DNA of 64,000 nt. Source: Acidicapsa ligni (GTDB lineage: Bacteria; Acidobacteriota; Terriglobia; Terriglobales; Acidobacteriaceae). A program made the position numbers and the translations under genes. Positions 52,067-62,000 of this stretch are shown here, one piece after another. Location: assembly GCF_025685655.1 (NCBI RefSeq), contig NZ_JAGSYG010000008.1, positions 1-64,000 of the forward strand, written 5' to 3'. The notes under the pieces were generated by a model. The model saw only the letters and a program-made list of their open reading frames with translations. It was not told where the DNA came from and did not search any database. Positions within the stretch are counted from its first letter, which is position 1, and each line of letters opens with the position of its first letter.

Positions 52067-55000
52067 ATGTCGTCTACAGGTGCTGTAAGGTCTCCGCGAA
52101 GTATACAAGTCACGCTGGTGCGTGGCCGATTCGCAATGAGACGCCATTTGCTGCCGGGGATCGTTGCGCTATTTGTTTTGTCTGCATTTTTGGCGGGCTG
52201 CGGAGGAGGATCTTTGCAGGTCAAGGCCGGACCCATCGTGGCGAGCGGCAGCAGTGGAACAAATGGCCCAAGCGTGCTCAGTACGACGGCAAGCGTGCAG
52301 TTGAGCATGATGCCCACCGGAGACAAGCTGAAGGCTGGGGTTGATTGGACGGCAAATTGCGGCGGCAATCCAATCTCCGGGGGCGTGACCAATGGCGCCT
52401 GTGGCACGCTGTCTCCGACGCATACGGGGGATGGGGGCAAGACGACTTATACCGCGCCTTCGATGGTTCCGATTGGAGGGTCTGTTCTCATTACGGCAGC
52501 GGTGACGAGCAATCCATCTCAGAGCAGTGGTTTGACTTACACGATCGCTCCACTGCCTATCAGCGTTTCGCTGGCTAATCCTGTACCGGCATCGGTGACT
52601 GTCAACGGCACGTTGCCATTCGACGTGAATATCTCCAACAACACCAGTTCGGGAGGAGTGATCCTGACGGCTACGTGCGGATCGAGCGCCTGCGGATCGT
52701 TTAATCCGCCCTCTCCGACCAGCTTTGGATCCTTATATTCATCGGTATATACCGCTCCATCGATAGTTCCACCGAACGGCGCGGTAACTTTGACCGGCAC
52801 TTCTGCGATAGACACGACGAAGTCGGTAAGCGCAACGATTCTGATCACACAGATACCGGTAGTCAGCATCAGCGTGACCCCAGGCACTGTGTATACGCAA
52901 ATGAGCGGCGCGGCTCACTCCGCGACCCTTACCGCAGTGGTCGATAACGATCCTGCGGCTGCGGGTGTCGACTGGTCGATAAGTTGTGGAGCCGCAAACT
53001 GTGGCGGTATCACTCCACGTCATACAGCGAGCGGCGTGGCGACGACGTATTCCGCTCCGTCGACTACGCCTCCGGGCGGCACGGTTACGATTACGGCTCA
53101 ATCGACCACCAATCCTTTGCTTTCTGCACAAGCCACCGCGAATATTGTTGTTGACTCGCCGATTGTTGTCACGATGTCGTCTCGGCCTCCCCTCGCACTG
53201 ACGTCGGGATCGCAGGCAACTCTTGCAGCAGGTGTTGCTTCTGACCCAAATTCTCTGGGTGTCAACTGGACGGCGACTTGCGGCAGTGCTGATGCGTGCG
53301 GAACATTCAGCATTTCTCCGGCGCACACTGCCAGCGGCGGCCAGATTCTCTATACGGCGCCGAGTGCTGTCCCGGCGGGGAATGTGGTGGTGATTACCGC
53401 AGCCTCTGCCGCACCTGCTTCAACTCCATCGAATCCGGCAGTTGCAGTCACAACGATCACGGCGCAATCGCCGGCGGTGACGATTACGCAGCAGCCGGCA
53501 TCGAGTCTTACTGCTTCAGAGCAGACCACGATCAGCGCCAAGGTGGCCAATGATGTGGCTCCCGGGGGCGTGGCATGGAGCCTGCAGTGCAGCAGCACGG
53601 CCGCGGGCGCCTGTGGAGCAATTACTCCGGGTCACTCGGCCAGCGGAGCGGCGGCGACTTATATGGCGCCTCCTGTCAGGGTGGCTGGAACCTCCGTAAT
53701 TATCGTTGCCACCTCGGTGGCGAATCCCAGCATCAGTGCCCAATCGAATGCAATTGCCATCGTCCCTTCGACGGCGCTTTCGATGAGCTTTGTTCCGTCG
53801 CTGCCTTCCCAGTTGCAACCGAATGCATCTCTGAACTTGCTTGCCGCAGCGGGGAACGATACGACGAACGCCGGAGTGGACTGGCAGGTCTGCGCCTCGG
53901 GTTGCGGCTTCTTCACCGTAAAGCCAGAGATACCCGCGATTCCTGCGACAGCGACGACTCCTTATGTTCCTGTTGTTCCCGCAGTTACGGCGACAACGGT
54001 CACGGGGTGGCAGAATGGCACGCCACTTCCTTATACCGCGCCTGGCCAGATACCGGATACCGGGTCAGTGACGGTGTTAGCTTCCGCGCACGCCGATTCG
54101 AGTAAAGTTGTTTCCGGGAATATCACGATTAGCACAGCCTCAACTGGGCCCGAGTTACATGGGACGGTCAATGCCGCGATACAACCTGTCGTGGGATCTT
54201 CGGTGGCGCTTTACGCTGTCAGCACCGGCGGTTATGGCCTCCAATCGGATCAACTGAGTTCCACTGTTGTCACTGACAAGAGTGGCGCATTCAACATACC
54301 GGGAAGCTATACCTGTCCTTCGCCTGAGAGCCAGGTGTATCTGGTTGCGCTGGGCGGCAGTATGAGTGCGAATGCAGCCAACCCAAATCTTGGACTGATG
54401 ACGGCGCTTGGCGCCTGCGGCAATCTCAGCTCCTCGCCGGTGGTTGTGAATGAGGTAACGACGGTTGGGTCGGTGTATCCGCTTGCTCCCTTCGCATCGA
54501 ACGATGAATTGACGGGCAACAAGAGCTATTTCTACATAGGCTCGGGGAGCAATTCCACCGGTATTCAAAACGCCTTTGCCGCGGTCAACAACCTGGTAGA
54601 TATCTCGACGGGGAAGGCTCGGTTTCTGACTCCCGCAGGCAACGCGGAGACGCCGTATGTGGAGATCAACACGCTGGCCGATGCCTTGAATGCATGCACT
54701 TCGACTGCGGGCGGCGTGGAAGGAGACGGTAGCCCATGTGGGACGTTGTTTACCGCGACCGACACCCTGGGCCAGAACAGAATTGCTTTTGGCGGGGTTG
54801 GCCCTGCGGACACCTTGCAGGCAGCCTTCAACGTCGCGCTGGTACAGGGGCAGCCTTCACTGAATACGAGCACGCCCAATGTCGTGGGTTATGTCTTCGA
54901 TGCCTCAGCATTCCATAAGGACCTCCTGATAAGTGTGGACTCCCCTATCCAGCCGGTTCTTCCTACCGCTCCACACGACTGGACGCTCTCGTTGAATTTC

Positions 55001-56020
55001 ACCTGCGGAGGCGGCTTGAACCAGTCGAGTACGGTGGGCTCGTTTGCCGTCGACTCTGGGGGCAATCTCTGGATTACAGATGCGAAGGGAAGTAGCGTCA
55101 TCGAGTGGAATTCCGTGGGTGCGGCGCTCTCTCCAGCGAGTGGTTTCCCTGCGGGCGGCGGTCCAATCGCGATCGATGCGAGTGGTCATATATGGATCTC
55201 CGGCAACCGCCAGTTGGAGGAGCTTACCAGCCTTGGAATGTCACTGGCGGGCGCTCCTTATGAGGGCGTAGCGGGTGGCGGCAATGATCTCGCTTTCGAC
55301 ACGCAGGGGAACCTCTGGCTTGCCAGCGATGTGGCAGTGAGCGAGTACAGCAACCTGGGCGTCGCTATTTCCCCGCCTGGCGGATATATATACTCCGGGA
55401 CTGGCCTGAGCGGCTATACGTCGATAGGCGTCGACCGTTCGGACAATGTGTGGGTGGGGGTGGAGTCGATCAACGGAATCGCCGAACTCACGACTCTGGG
55501 AGCCAGTTTGATCCAGACGGGTACTCCGCCGACGTCTACTTTCGCAGCAACCCCGCAATTCGCTCCCGATGCCTCTGGCGATATCTGGGCTTTCTTTGGC
55601 CCATCGATCTTCTGCAAGGCGACACCGTATGCAGGCGTGGGCTCAGTGTTGTTTCTTAGTGGGTGTTTCGAAGAAGGAGCTGCACAAAGCGCGAGCTTGC
55701 CGGGTGCGAGCTTTACGAACGGACGAGGGGTTGCGCTGGATGGAGCCGGCACGGTGTGGCTCGCGGGGCAGGGCGGCACTCCTTCTGCGGGCGGGGGAAT
55801 AGCGTTTCCTCCCGGCATTCTGCCTGGGACGGGGTCGGTGAACAACCTGGTATCTCCCAGCCTCGCAGCCGGGCCTCTGCGGATGATGATCGATGGCTCC
55901 GGCAATGTCTGGATTTTGCTGGCGGACAACTCTGTCACGGAATACGTCGGTGTGGCGACTCCGGTGGTAACGCCATTGGCCCTTGGTTTGAGCAATGGGC
56001 ACCTGGGAGCCAAGCCATGA
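52067..56020 (+). CDS. Giant lipoprotein with Ig-like repeats and beta-propeller
   Basis: A 1317-residue protein with an N-terminal signal and lipobox (SAFLAGCGGG); an ATG at 52136 is an alternative start. Six Ig-like repeats of about 100 residues follow, each with a paired-cysteine core and a 'TYTAP' strand (for example GVDWSISCGAANCGGITPRH). Then come a carboxypeptidase-regulatory-like domain, a module with EINTLADALNAC, and NHL-like blades (SGGNLWITDAKG, ASGHIWISGNRQ, GSGNVWILLADN). It ends TPVVTPLALGLSNGHLGAKP, like the protein at 46006. The start is 10 bases after the anti-sigma gene. Confidence 0.85.
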   Translation: MSSTGAVRSPRSIQVTLVRGRFAMRRHLLPGIVALFVLSAFLAGCGGGSLQVKAGPIVASGSSGTNGPSVLSTTASVQLSMMPTGDKLKAGVDWTANCGGNPISGGVTNGACGTLSPTHTGDGGKTTYTAPSMVPIGGSVLITAAVTSNPSQSSGLTYTIAPLPISVSLANPVPASVTVNGTLPFDVNISNNTSSGGVILTATCGSSACGSFNPPSPTSFGSLYSSVYTAPSIVPPNGAVTLTGTSAIDTTKSVSATILITQIPVVSISVTPGTVYTQMSGAAHSATLTAVVDNDPAAAGVDWSISCGAANCGGITPRHTASGVATTYSAPSTTPPGGTVTITAQSTTNPLLSAQATANIVVDSPIVVTMSSRPPLALTSGSQATLAAGVASDPNSLGVNWTATCGSADACGTFSISPAHTASGGQILYTAPSAVPAGNVVVITAASAAPASTPSNPAVAVTTITAQSPAVTITQQPASSLTASEQTTISAKVANDVAPGGVAWSLQCSSTAAGACGAITPGHSASGAAATYMAPPVRVAGTSVIIVATSVANPSISAQSNAIAIVPSTALSMSFVPSLPSQLQPNASLNLLAAAGNDTTNAGVDWQVCASGCGFFTVKPEIPAIPATATTPYVPVVPAVTATTVTGWQNGTPLPYTAPGQIPDTGSVTVLASAHADSSKVVSGNITISTASTGPELHGTVNAAIQPVVGSSVALYAVSTGGYGLQSDQLSSTVVTDKSGAFNIPGSYTCPSPESQVYLVALGGSMSANAANPNLGLMTALGACGNLSSSPVVVNEVTTVGSVYPLAPFASNDELTGNKSYFYIGSGSNSTGIQNAFAAVNNLVDISTGKARFLTPAGNAETPYVEINTLADALNACTSTAGGVEGDGSPCGTLFTATDTLGQNRIAFGGVGPADTLQAAFNVALVQGQPSLNTSTPNVVGYVFDASAFHKDLLISVDSPIQPVLPTAPHDWTLSLNFTCGGGLNQSSTVGSFAVDSGGNLWITDAKGSSVIEWNSVGAALSPASGFPAGGGPIAIDASGHIWISGNRQLEELTSLGMSLAGAPYEGVAGGGNDLAFDTQGNLWLASDVAVSEYSNLGVAISPPGGYIYSGTGLSGYTSIGVDRSDNVWVGVESINGIAELTTLGASLIQTGTPPTSTFAATPQFAPDASGDIWAFFGPSIFCKATPYAGVGSVLFLSGCFEEGAAQSASLPGASFTNGRGVALDGAGTVWLAGQGGTPSAGGGIAFPPGILPGTGSVNNLVSPSLAAGPLRMMIDGSGNVWILLADNSVTEYVGVATPVVTPLALGLSNGHLGAKP

Positions 56021-56082
56021 TCCAGTCTGTCGACGATTGCAAACTGCTCCCGCACTTCCAACTTTCGCAGAAGAGGACCGCA

Positions 56083-57012
56083 ATGAAGTCAGGCATTCCT
56101 ACTGGCAGTTCCCACAGGAAAGATATCTCGAAACGGCCCGGTTTCATCTGGCTGGCGATGCCGGCCGTGGTGTTGCTTGGGTCGCTCTCTTTGTCGGGTT
56201 GTTCGACGAGTACGCCGCGGCCACAGATTGGATCTGTGTTATTTACAGACGTCAATGGAAACCCGCGCCCACAGCCGCAGAAGGTCATTGGCGTAGGTGA
56301 GAGCACGTACCTTTCGGTGAATCTTTCAGACGGTGTGGATGGTCTAGGTGCGGACTGGAGCGAGTATTGCGGAAGCGCTCCGCCGCTGGGCACTCCGCCA
56401 CCTCCGGGGCAGACGCAGGACCCATCGTGCGGCCTGTTCGCTCCGGGACATACGATGAGCGGTCCGGTGCCCGTTTATCTTACGACCGGAACCGGCTACG
56501 TCACGCTTTACACGGCGCCTGCCGTGCCACCCAAGGAAGGGTCAGTCACGCTCTATGCCTCGGCAACGGGAGATCACAGCCGGACGTCGAGTGTTTCGCT
56601 CACGATATTAGGGGTTCCTATCTCGATAAAACTCGGATCGACGCTGCCGTCCTCACTGAACAGTAAAGCGACGCTAGAGATTACCGCAGTGGTCAGCAAC
56701 GATCCCACGAATGCAGGCGTGAACTGGACAGTTATATGCGCAGCCAGCGATTGCGGCTCTTACAGTCCAGCGCAGACGGCCAGCGGCGTGGCAACGACAT
56801 ATACCGCTCCCGCAGTCGGGGGCGCTCCTGTGCAAATTGTAGCGACCTCAGCTGCGGACCCTACGAGGGCTGTCGGCTTCTCGATCAACATTTCAAGCGA
56901 CACGTCCAGCAATGCGCTTACGGGCAAGACCGGTCCGTGGCAGGCCCCGGCCATGGGAAAGTTGTTCGCTGACCAGCTGCTCTTCGTCAAGGCACGTATT
57001 TCTCGCAGTTGA
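56083..57012 (+). CDS. Ig-like lipoprotein (short paralogue)
   Basis: A 309-residue lipoprotein (lipobox SLSGC) with two Ig-like repeats of the kind in the preceding protein: CGSAPPLGTP...CGLFAPGHTMSG and GVNWTVICAASDCGSYSPAQ with TTYTAP. There is no regulatory domain or propeller; a short tail (ALTGKTGPWQAPAMGKLFAD) ends it. The ATG at 56083 follows AGAGGA; an ATG at 56017 that overlaps the previous stop codon is an alternative. A long frame from 55663 on the same phase is not coding upstream. It may be a shortened copy of the giant type. Confidence 0.75.
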   Translation: MKSGIPTGSSHRKDISKRPGFIWLAMPAVVLLGSLSLSGCSTSTPRPQIGSVLFTDVNGNPRPQPQKVIGVGESTYLSVNLSDGVDGLGADWSEYCGSAPPLGTPPPPGQTQDPSCGLFAPGHTMSGPVPVYLTTGTGYVTLYTAPAVPPKEGSVTLYASATGDHSRTSSVSLTILGVPISIKLGSTLPSSLNSKATLEITAVVSNDPTNAGVNWTVICAASDCGSYSPAQTASGVATTYTAPAVGGAPVQIVATSAADPTRAVGFSINISSDTSSNALTGKTGPWQAPAMGKLFADQLLFVKARISRS

Positions 57013-57074
57013 ATTCCGTGAATAGGAAAGTTCGAAAAGTTTGAAGTTGAAGAGATTGAAGTCAAGGAGAACCG

Positions 57075-58958
57075 ATGCAGCAGTTTCTTAGAATAATTGC
57101 AATTGTCATGCTGATAACGGGTGTGGCCTGTGCGCAAACATCGAGCGGCTCGCAGCCTGCGGCCTCGCAGTCGCGCCAAAAAGCTGAAAAAGTGAAGCCG
57201 AAGACGCAGGAACAGATTCTCCTTGAGCAGCTCAACGACAAGTTTCATAAGCTGGACGATCTGAACCGGAAGTATGACGACCTTCAGCAACGATTCGATG
57301 TTATGCAAAAGGACATGAAGGCGCAGGGCGCCAGGCTTGAGAGGGCGGAGAAGGACGCAGCGGATGCCAGGCAGAAGCTTGATGCAAATCAGCCAATGCT
57401 CACCTCCAACGATGCCGCGGTCACTCATCTGCAGACGGAAGTGGCGGATTTGAAAACGACTTCGAGTTCTCTTTCCGCGGCAGTTGAAACGACGCAACAG
57501 ACGACCAAATCGCTGGAGCATCCTGAAGGTATCCGCTTCAAGGGCGTGGAGATCATACCGGGTGGTTTTGCGGCAGCGGAAACGGTGAACCGACAGCGAG
57601 CCGTGAGCGGTGACGTGAATACGCCTTTCTCCAGCATCCCTTTTACGGGCACGACGGCCGGGAAACTTTCGGAGTTCAACGCCAGCGGGCGGCAGTCGCG
57701 TGTTTCCCTGCTTGCCGAGGGACATATACCGAATGCGACTTTGCGCGGCTACTGGGAAGCGGACTTCCTGGCTGCGGGAACAACCTCCAACGATAATCAA
57801 AGCAATAGCTACACGCTGCGGCAGAGGCAGGTCTGGGGGCAAGCTGCGCTGAATAGCGGCTGGACGCTTACAGGCGGCCAGATGTGGTCGCTTGCGACTG
57901 AGTACAATCACGGGCTTGCCAATCGATCCGAAGCAACGCCGTTGACGATCGATGCGCAGTATAACGTTGGATTCACCTGGGCGCGGCAATACGGCTTCCG
58001 CGTGGTGAAGCAAACGGGCAAGCGGCTTGCTCTCGGCGTTGCGGTCGAAGAGTCTCAGATCTTGAATATCGGCGGCCACAACCTGCCTACGCTTACGTTT
58101 CAGCAGACGGGGACTGGCGGCGGCCTATATAACTCCACGGCGAACTACAGCTTCAACTACGCTCCGGACCTCGTCGGCAAGATCGCCTACGATCGGGATT
58201 GGGGACACTTCGAAGTCTTTGGAGTGGGGCGCTTCTTCCGGGATCGTGTCTTCCCGAACGGCCCGACGCCGCCGGGGGCAACGCCTCCTGCGACAACGTC
58301 TGCACTGGGAGCCTTTACTGCGCGGACGGAAGGCGGCGGAGTTGGCGTCAATGGGCGCATTCACCTGTTGAACGATACGCTCAGCATCGGCGCCCATGGA
58401 CTGCTTGGCAATGGCGTGGGCCGCTACAGCACGACAACACTGCCTGATGCTACCGCGCATGCCGATGGAACATTGGAGCTGCTTACGGGTGGGTCAGCCC
58501 TTGGCACTGTGGAATGGCATGCCACGCCGCGCTTCGACTTGTATGCCTACTATGGCGGCGAAGATGTGAAGCGCGCCTACTACGCGACCGGATTCACGAA
58601 CACTACGCCCGGACCGGCGCAGGGTCAACCGATTCTCGCCGGCTATGGTGCGCCAACGAACATTGTCAGTGGCTGCTATACGGAGGTGTTGCCCACTACT
58701 TCGCCGAACGGCGGAGGAACGGTGGCCAGCGGTCCTGCGAACTGCAACGCCGATACGCGCAACATTCAGGAAGGAACGCTTGGTTACTGGTTTCGGTTAT
58801 ACAGGGGCACGCACGGGACTGTGCAACAGGGAATTCAATACTCCTATGTCGCGAAGCACACCTGGCAAGGAATCGGAGATCCTGAGGCCGGTGCGCCCAA
58901 CTCCCCCAAGGCGATCGACAACATGTGGTTTACATCCTTTCGCTATTACATCCCTTAA
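57075..58958 (+). CDS. Coiled-coil outer membrane porin-like protein
   Basis: A 627-residue outer membrane protein. A signal peptide (cut near GVACAQ) is followed by a coiled coil at about 45-150 (LEQLNDKFHKLDDLNRKYDD with LQQRFDVMQKDMKAQGARLE), which could anchor to or span the periplasm and trimerise. The rest is a beta-barrel rich in aromatic-ended strands, e.g. RGYWEADFLAAG and GRFFRDRVFPNG. This coiled-coil-plus-barrel layout is typical of acidobacterial porin-like proteins. GGAG precedes the ATG. It lies between the Ig-like lipoprotein and TonB receptor genes. Confidence 0.82.
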   Translation: MQQFLRIIAIVMLITGVACAQTSSGSQPAASQSRQKAEKVKPKTQEQILLEQLNDKFHKLDDLNRKYDDLQQRFDVMQKDMKAQGARLERAEKDAADARQKLDANQPMLTSNDAAVTHLQTEVADLKTTSSSLSAAVETTQQTTKSLEHPEGIRFKGVEIIPGGFAAAETVNRQRAVSGDVNTPFSSIPFTGTTAGKLSEFNASGRQSRVSLLAEGHIPNATLRGYWEADFLAAGTTSNDNQSNSYTLRQRQVWGQAALNSGWTLTGGQMWSLATEYNHGLANRSEATPLTIDAQYNVGFTWARQYGFRVVKQTGKRLALGVAVEESQILNIGGHNLPTLTFQQTGTGGGLYNSTANYSFNYAPDLVGKIAYDRDWGHFEVFGVGRFFRDRVFPNGPTPPGATPPATTSALGAFTARTEGGGVGVNGRIHLLNDTLSIGAHGLLGNGVGRYSTTTLPDATAHADGTLELLTGGSALGTVEWHATPRFDLYAYYGGEDVKRAYYATGFTNTTPGPAQGQPILAGYGAPTNIVSGCYTEVLPTTSPNGGGTVASGPANCNADTRNIQEGTLGYWFRLYRGTHGTVQQGIQYSYVAKHTWQGIGDPEAGAPNSPKAIDNMWFTSFRYYIP

Positions 58959-59011
58959 ACCGGGAGATATGGCGAAGCTCATTGTTAACCAGTCTTAGAA
59001 GGAAATCTAAC

Positions 59012-62000
59012 ATGTATCGATTGTTCTCCAGATTCGCGCCGCTACTGGCTTTCGTCGCTCTGGCCGGTTGCCTGCAGATGATGGGTCAGCCGGAATACAG
59101 CAGCCTCTCCGGTCGGGTCACGGATCCGACCGGCGCCGTAATCCAGGAAGCTACTGTACAGATCATCAATCAGGACACGCTTGTGAAGCGGGAGGTGACG
59201 ACAGGTGCTACAGGAGAGTACAGCCTGCTGGCTCTCCCTGCAGGGCGCTATCAGGTGATTGTCGAGGCCAATGGATTCAGCAGGCGGTCGAGCCAGGTAT
59301 TCACCCTGCTGGCGGGCAAGGCCATTGTGTTTAACGTTCAGATTGTCGTGAGTGACGTCAGGGGCGAAGTCAGCGTTTCCGCAGGCGCCTCCGAAACAAC
59401 GATCGATACGGACACCGCCTCTATCTCGACCACCCTTGGAACTGAAGAAGTCACCGGTTTGGCGCTGAATGGGAGGAACTTTTCCCAGCTAGCTATGCTG
59501 GCTCCCGGTGTCAGTAATCAGACAGGTCAGGATGAGGCGAAGGTTGGATTAGCGGGCAGCGCCAAATTCAGCGTGAACGGCGGTCGCGTCGAGTACAACA
59601 CCTTCGAAGTTGATGGAAGCGATGTTCTGAATACAAGCATCAATGCCAGCCGAGGCCAAGGCGAACCTCTGATCGTTTATCCCAGTGTTGATGCTATTCA
59701 GGATCTCAAGATACTCACCGGGGACTATAGCGCTATCTATGGCAAGAGTTCTTCCGGCAGTGTACTGATCACAACAAAGTCCGGCTCCGATAAATATCAC
59801 GGCAATGCCTATGGGTTTCTGCGCAATGAAATGTTCAACGCGAGGAACTATTTCGATCAGCCCAATCCTATGCAGCCGGGTTATCAAGGTAAACCTACCT
59901 ATAGAACGCCGCTGTACCGGCGTCTTGATTTCGGCGGCACATTCGGCGGCCCTGTTCCTTATCTCCATCGAGGAGACTCGAAGACATTTTTCTTCCTGTC
60001 AGAGGAAATCCGCAGGGAGAAGACTCCAGTCGACTACAACCAAGCCGTACCAACAATGGCGGAACGATCTGGCGATTTCTCGGATGTATGCCCACCGTTC
60101 GTGCCTGGGTCAGGTTTGACGCCTGATCCTGCCTATCCAGATTGCCCGATAAACCCTACGACCAATCTGATTCAACGGCATGTCGCGACCGACTACACCA
60201 GTCTGGCGCTCCTGAATTCGGAACTTATTCCCGCGCCGAATTCGAGCAGCGGGTGCAACTCAACCACGATATCGCCTTTGCCGCATTGCTATGTGGCTTC
60301 GGTCTCTCCACTGACTACCTATCGCGAAGAGTTGTTCCGCATCGATCACGATCTTAGTCAGCGAACGCGGCTATCCTACCGCTACGTTCACGATACTTAC
60401 GATTCGACTGTACTTGCTCCGCTCTACGGCATTGTCCATAACAGCTTTCCTACTGTAGAGAACCGGTTGAGCAGCCCTGGCGAAAATATGGCGGTTATCC
60501 TGACTCAGGCGTTGCCGCACAACTTCCTGAACCTCGTCTCAGCCAGTTACGAAGTGGAACATATAACCCTCAACCCTGAGCCGGGCGTGGGTGTCGAGTC
60601 ACTTGCAAGGCCCATTGTTCTGGACGACCCTGGCAAGGCCGGTGGAGTGCCGGTTGCCGGGGCGACGGTTTGCTCTAACGTGAGCAGGACAAATGCTCAG
60701 CAGGTACCGGCTCAAATCACGGAATGTCCCGTCGGCCACATTTTCGACAATGGATACGGCGGCAAGCTCCCTGGACTTGTTTTTCAGGGAAGCAACGGAG
60801 CGTATGGCGGGCATGGGTTCTCTGCGGACACCGGTTACGCCCCCTATAACCAATCCAATCCGACGTTCATTGTGAGAGATGACGCCAGCAAGGCGATCGG
60901 GAAACATAACTTGCAGTGGGGCTTTTGGGGAGCATTTGTCCAGCAGAATGAACTAAGCGCGGTGAGCGGAGCTAACTCCGGAGACGTACAGGGCTTAATT
61001 ACCTTCAGTAACCAGCAATCCATCCATACTTCCGGCAATGCATTTGCGGATTTCATCGCAGGCACGGGATTCCGGCCTCAAGATCTAGGTCCCTCGCCGG
61101 GCGGCGCGATTAAAAGCTTTACCCAGGACAGTGGTCAGTTGCGATATTACACACGCAATAAGACGGCAGAGTTCTATCTTCAGGATGATTTCAAGGTTTC
61201 TCCGCGGTTCACAATCAATGCAGGCTTGCGAGCGAGCCTCTTTGGAGCGTGGTACAACCCCAGGAATACGGCCTACAACTGGAGGCCGGAGGATTTCAAC
61301 CAGTCCCTCGGAGCTTCTATCTTCATCGATCCGATTGCAGGAAACCTGGTCAATAGAAACGGCGGCAGCGCCGTACCATTGAAACCGACGGGGCCGTATA
61401 GCCTGAGTTCACTCGGTCCGGTCATCACCAATGGACTGGCCCAATGCGGCGTGAACGGGATACCGGATTCCTGCATGCGTAGCAAACTCTTTTACCCATC
61501 CCCTCGATTCGGCTTTTCCTGGGATCCGTGGGGTAAGGCAAAGACAGCCATTCATGGCGGCTATGGTCTGTTCTGGCAGCGTGGCACCGGATACGAATCG
61601 AATGTCGGATCGCTCATCGGCGGGGCTCCGCTGGTTCTTAGCGAGACACAGTCCAATATCTCCGGAGCTGGAACAGATGGTCAGTCGATCCAGGGTTACA
61701 ACGCATACAACCTGATCGGTCTCTCCTGCCAGGGCGGGACAATACAGTGCCCGGTTGCAAGCGGCGCCACAATTCCTGCTGGCGGTGCAACCTTCCCGCT
61801 GAACGTTACCTCCATTCCTACCAGGGCTATCTATTCCTACACGCAGCAATGGAGCCTGAGCGTTCAGCATGAACTGCGCAAGGGATTGGTTGGCCAGTTT
61901 ATCTATGTGGGTACCAAGGGAACACACCTTACCGCTGTCCGCGATCTGAATCAGTTGCCTTCGCTTGGCAATACATCGAATCCATTTGGGAAAGGACAGC

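Noticed and set aside
55663..56082. Upstream extension of the short Ig-like lipoprotein
   Set aside because: The frame is open but overlaps the end of the giant lipoprotein and shows no family sequence; the signal peptide starts at 56083.
56760..58079. 439-codon minus-strand frame
   Set aside because: It lies opposite two well-supported genes and has an unnatural Arg/His/Leu composition.
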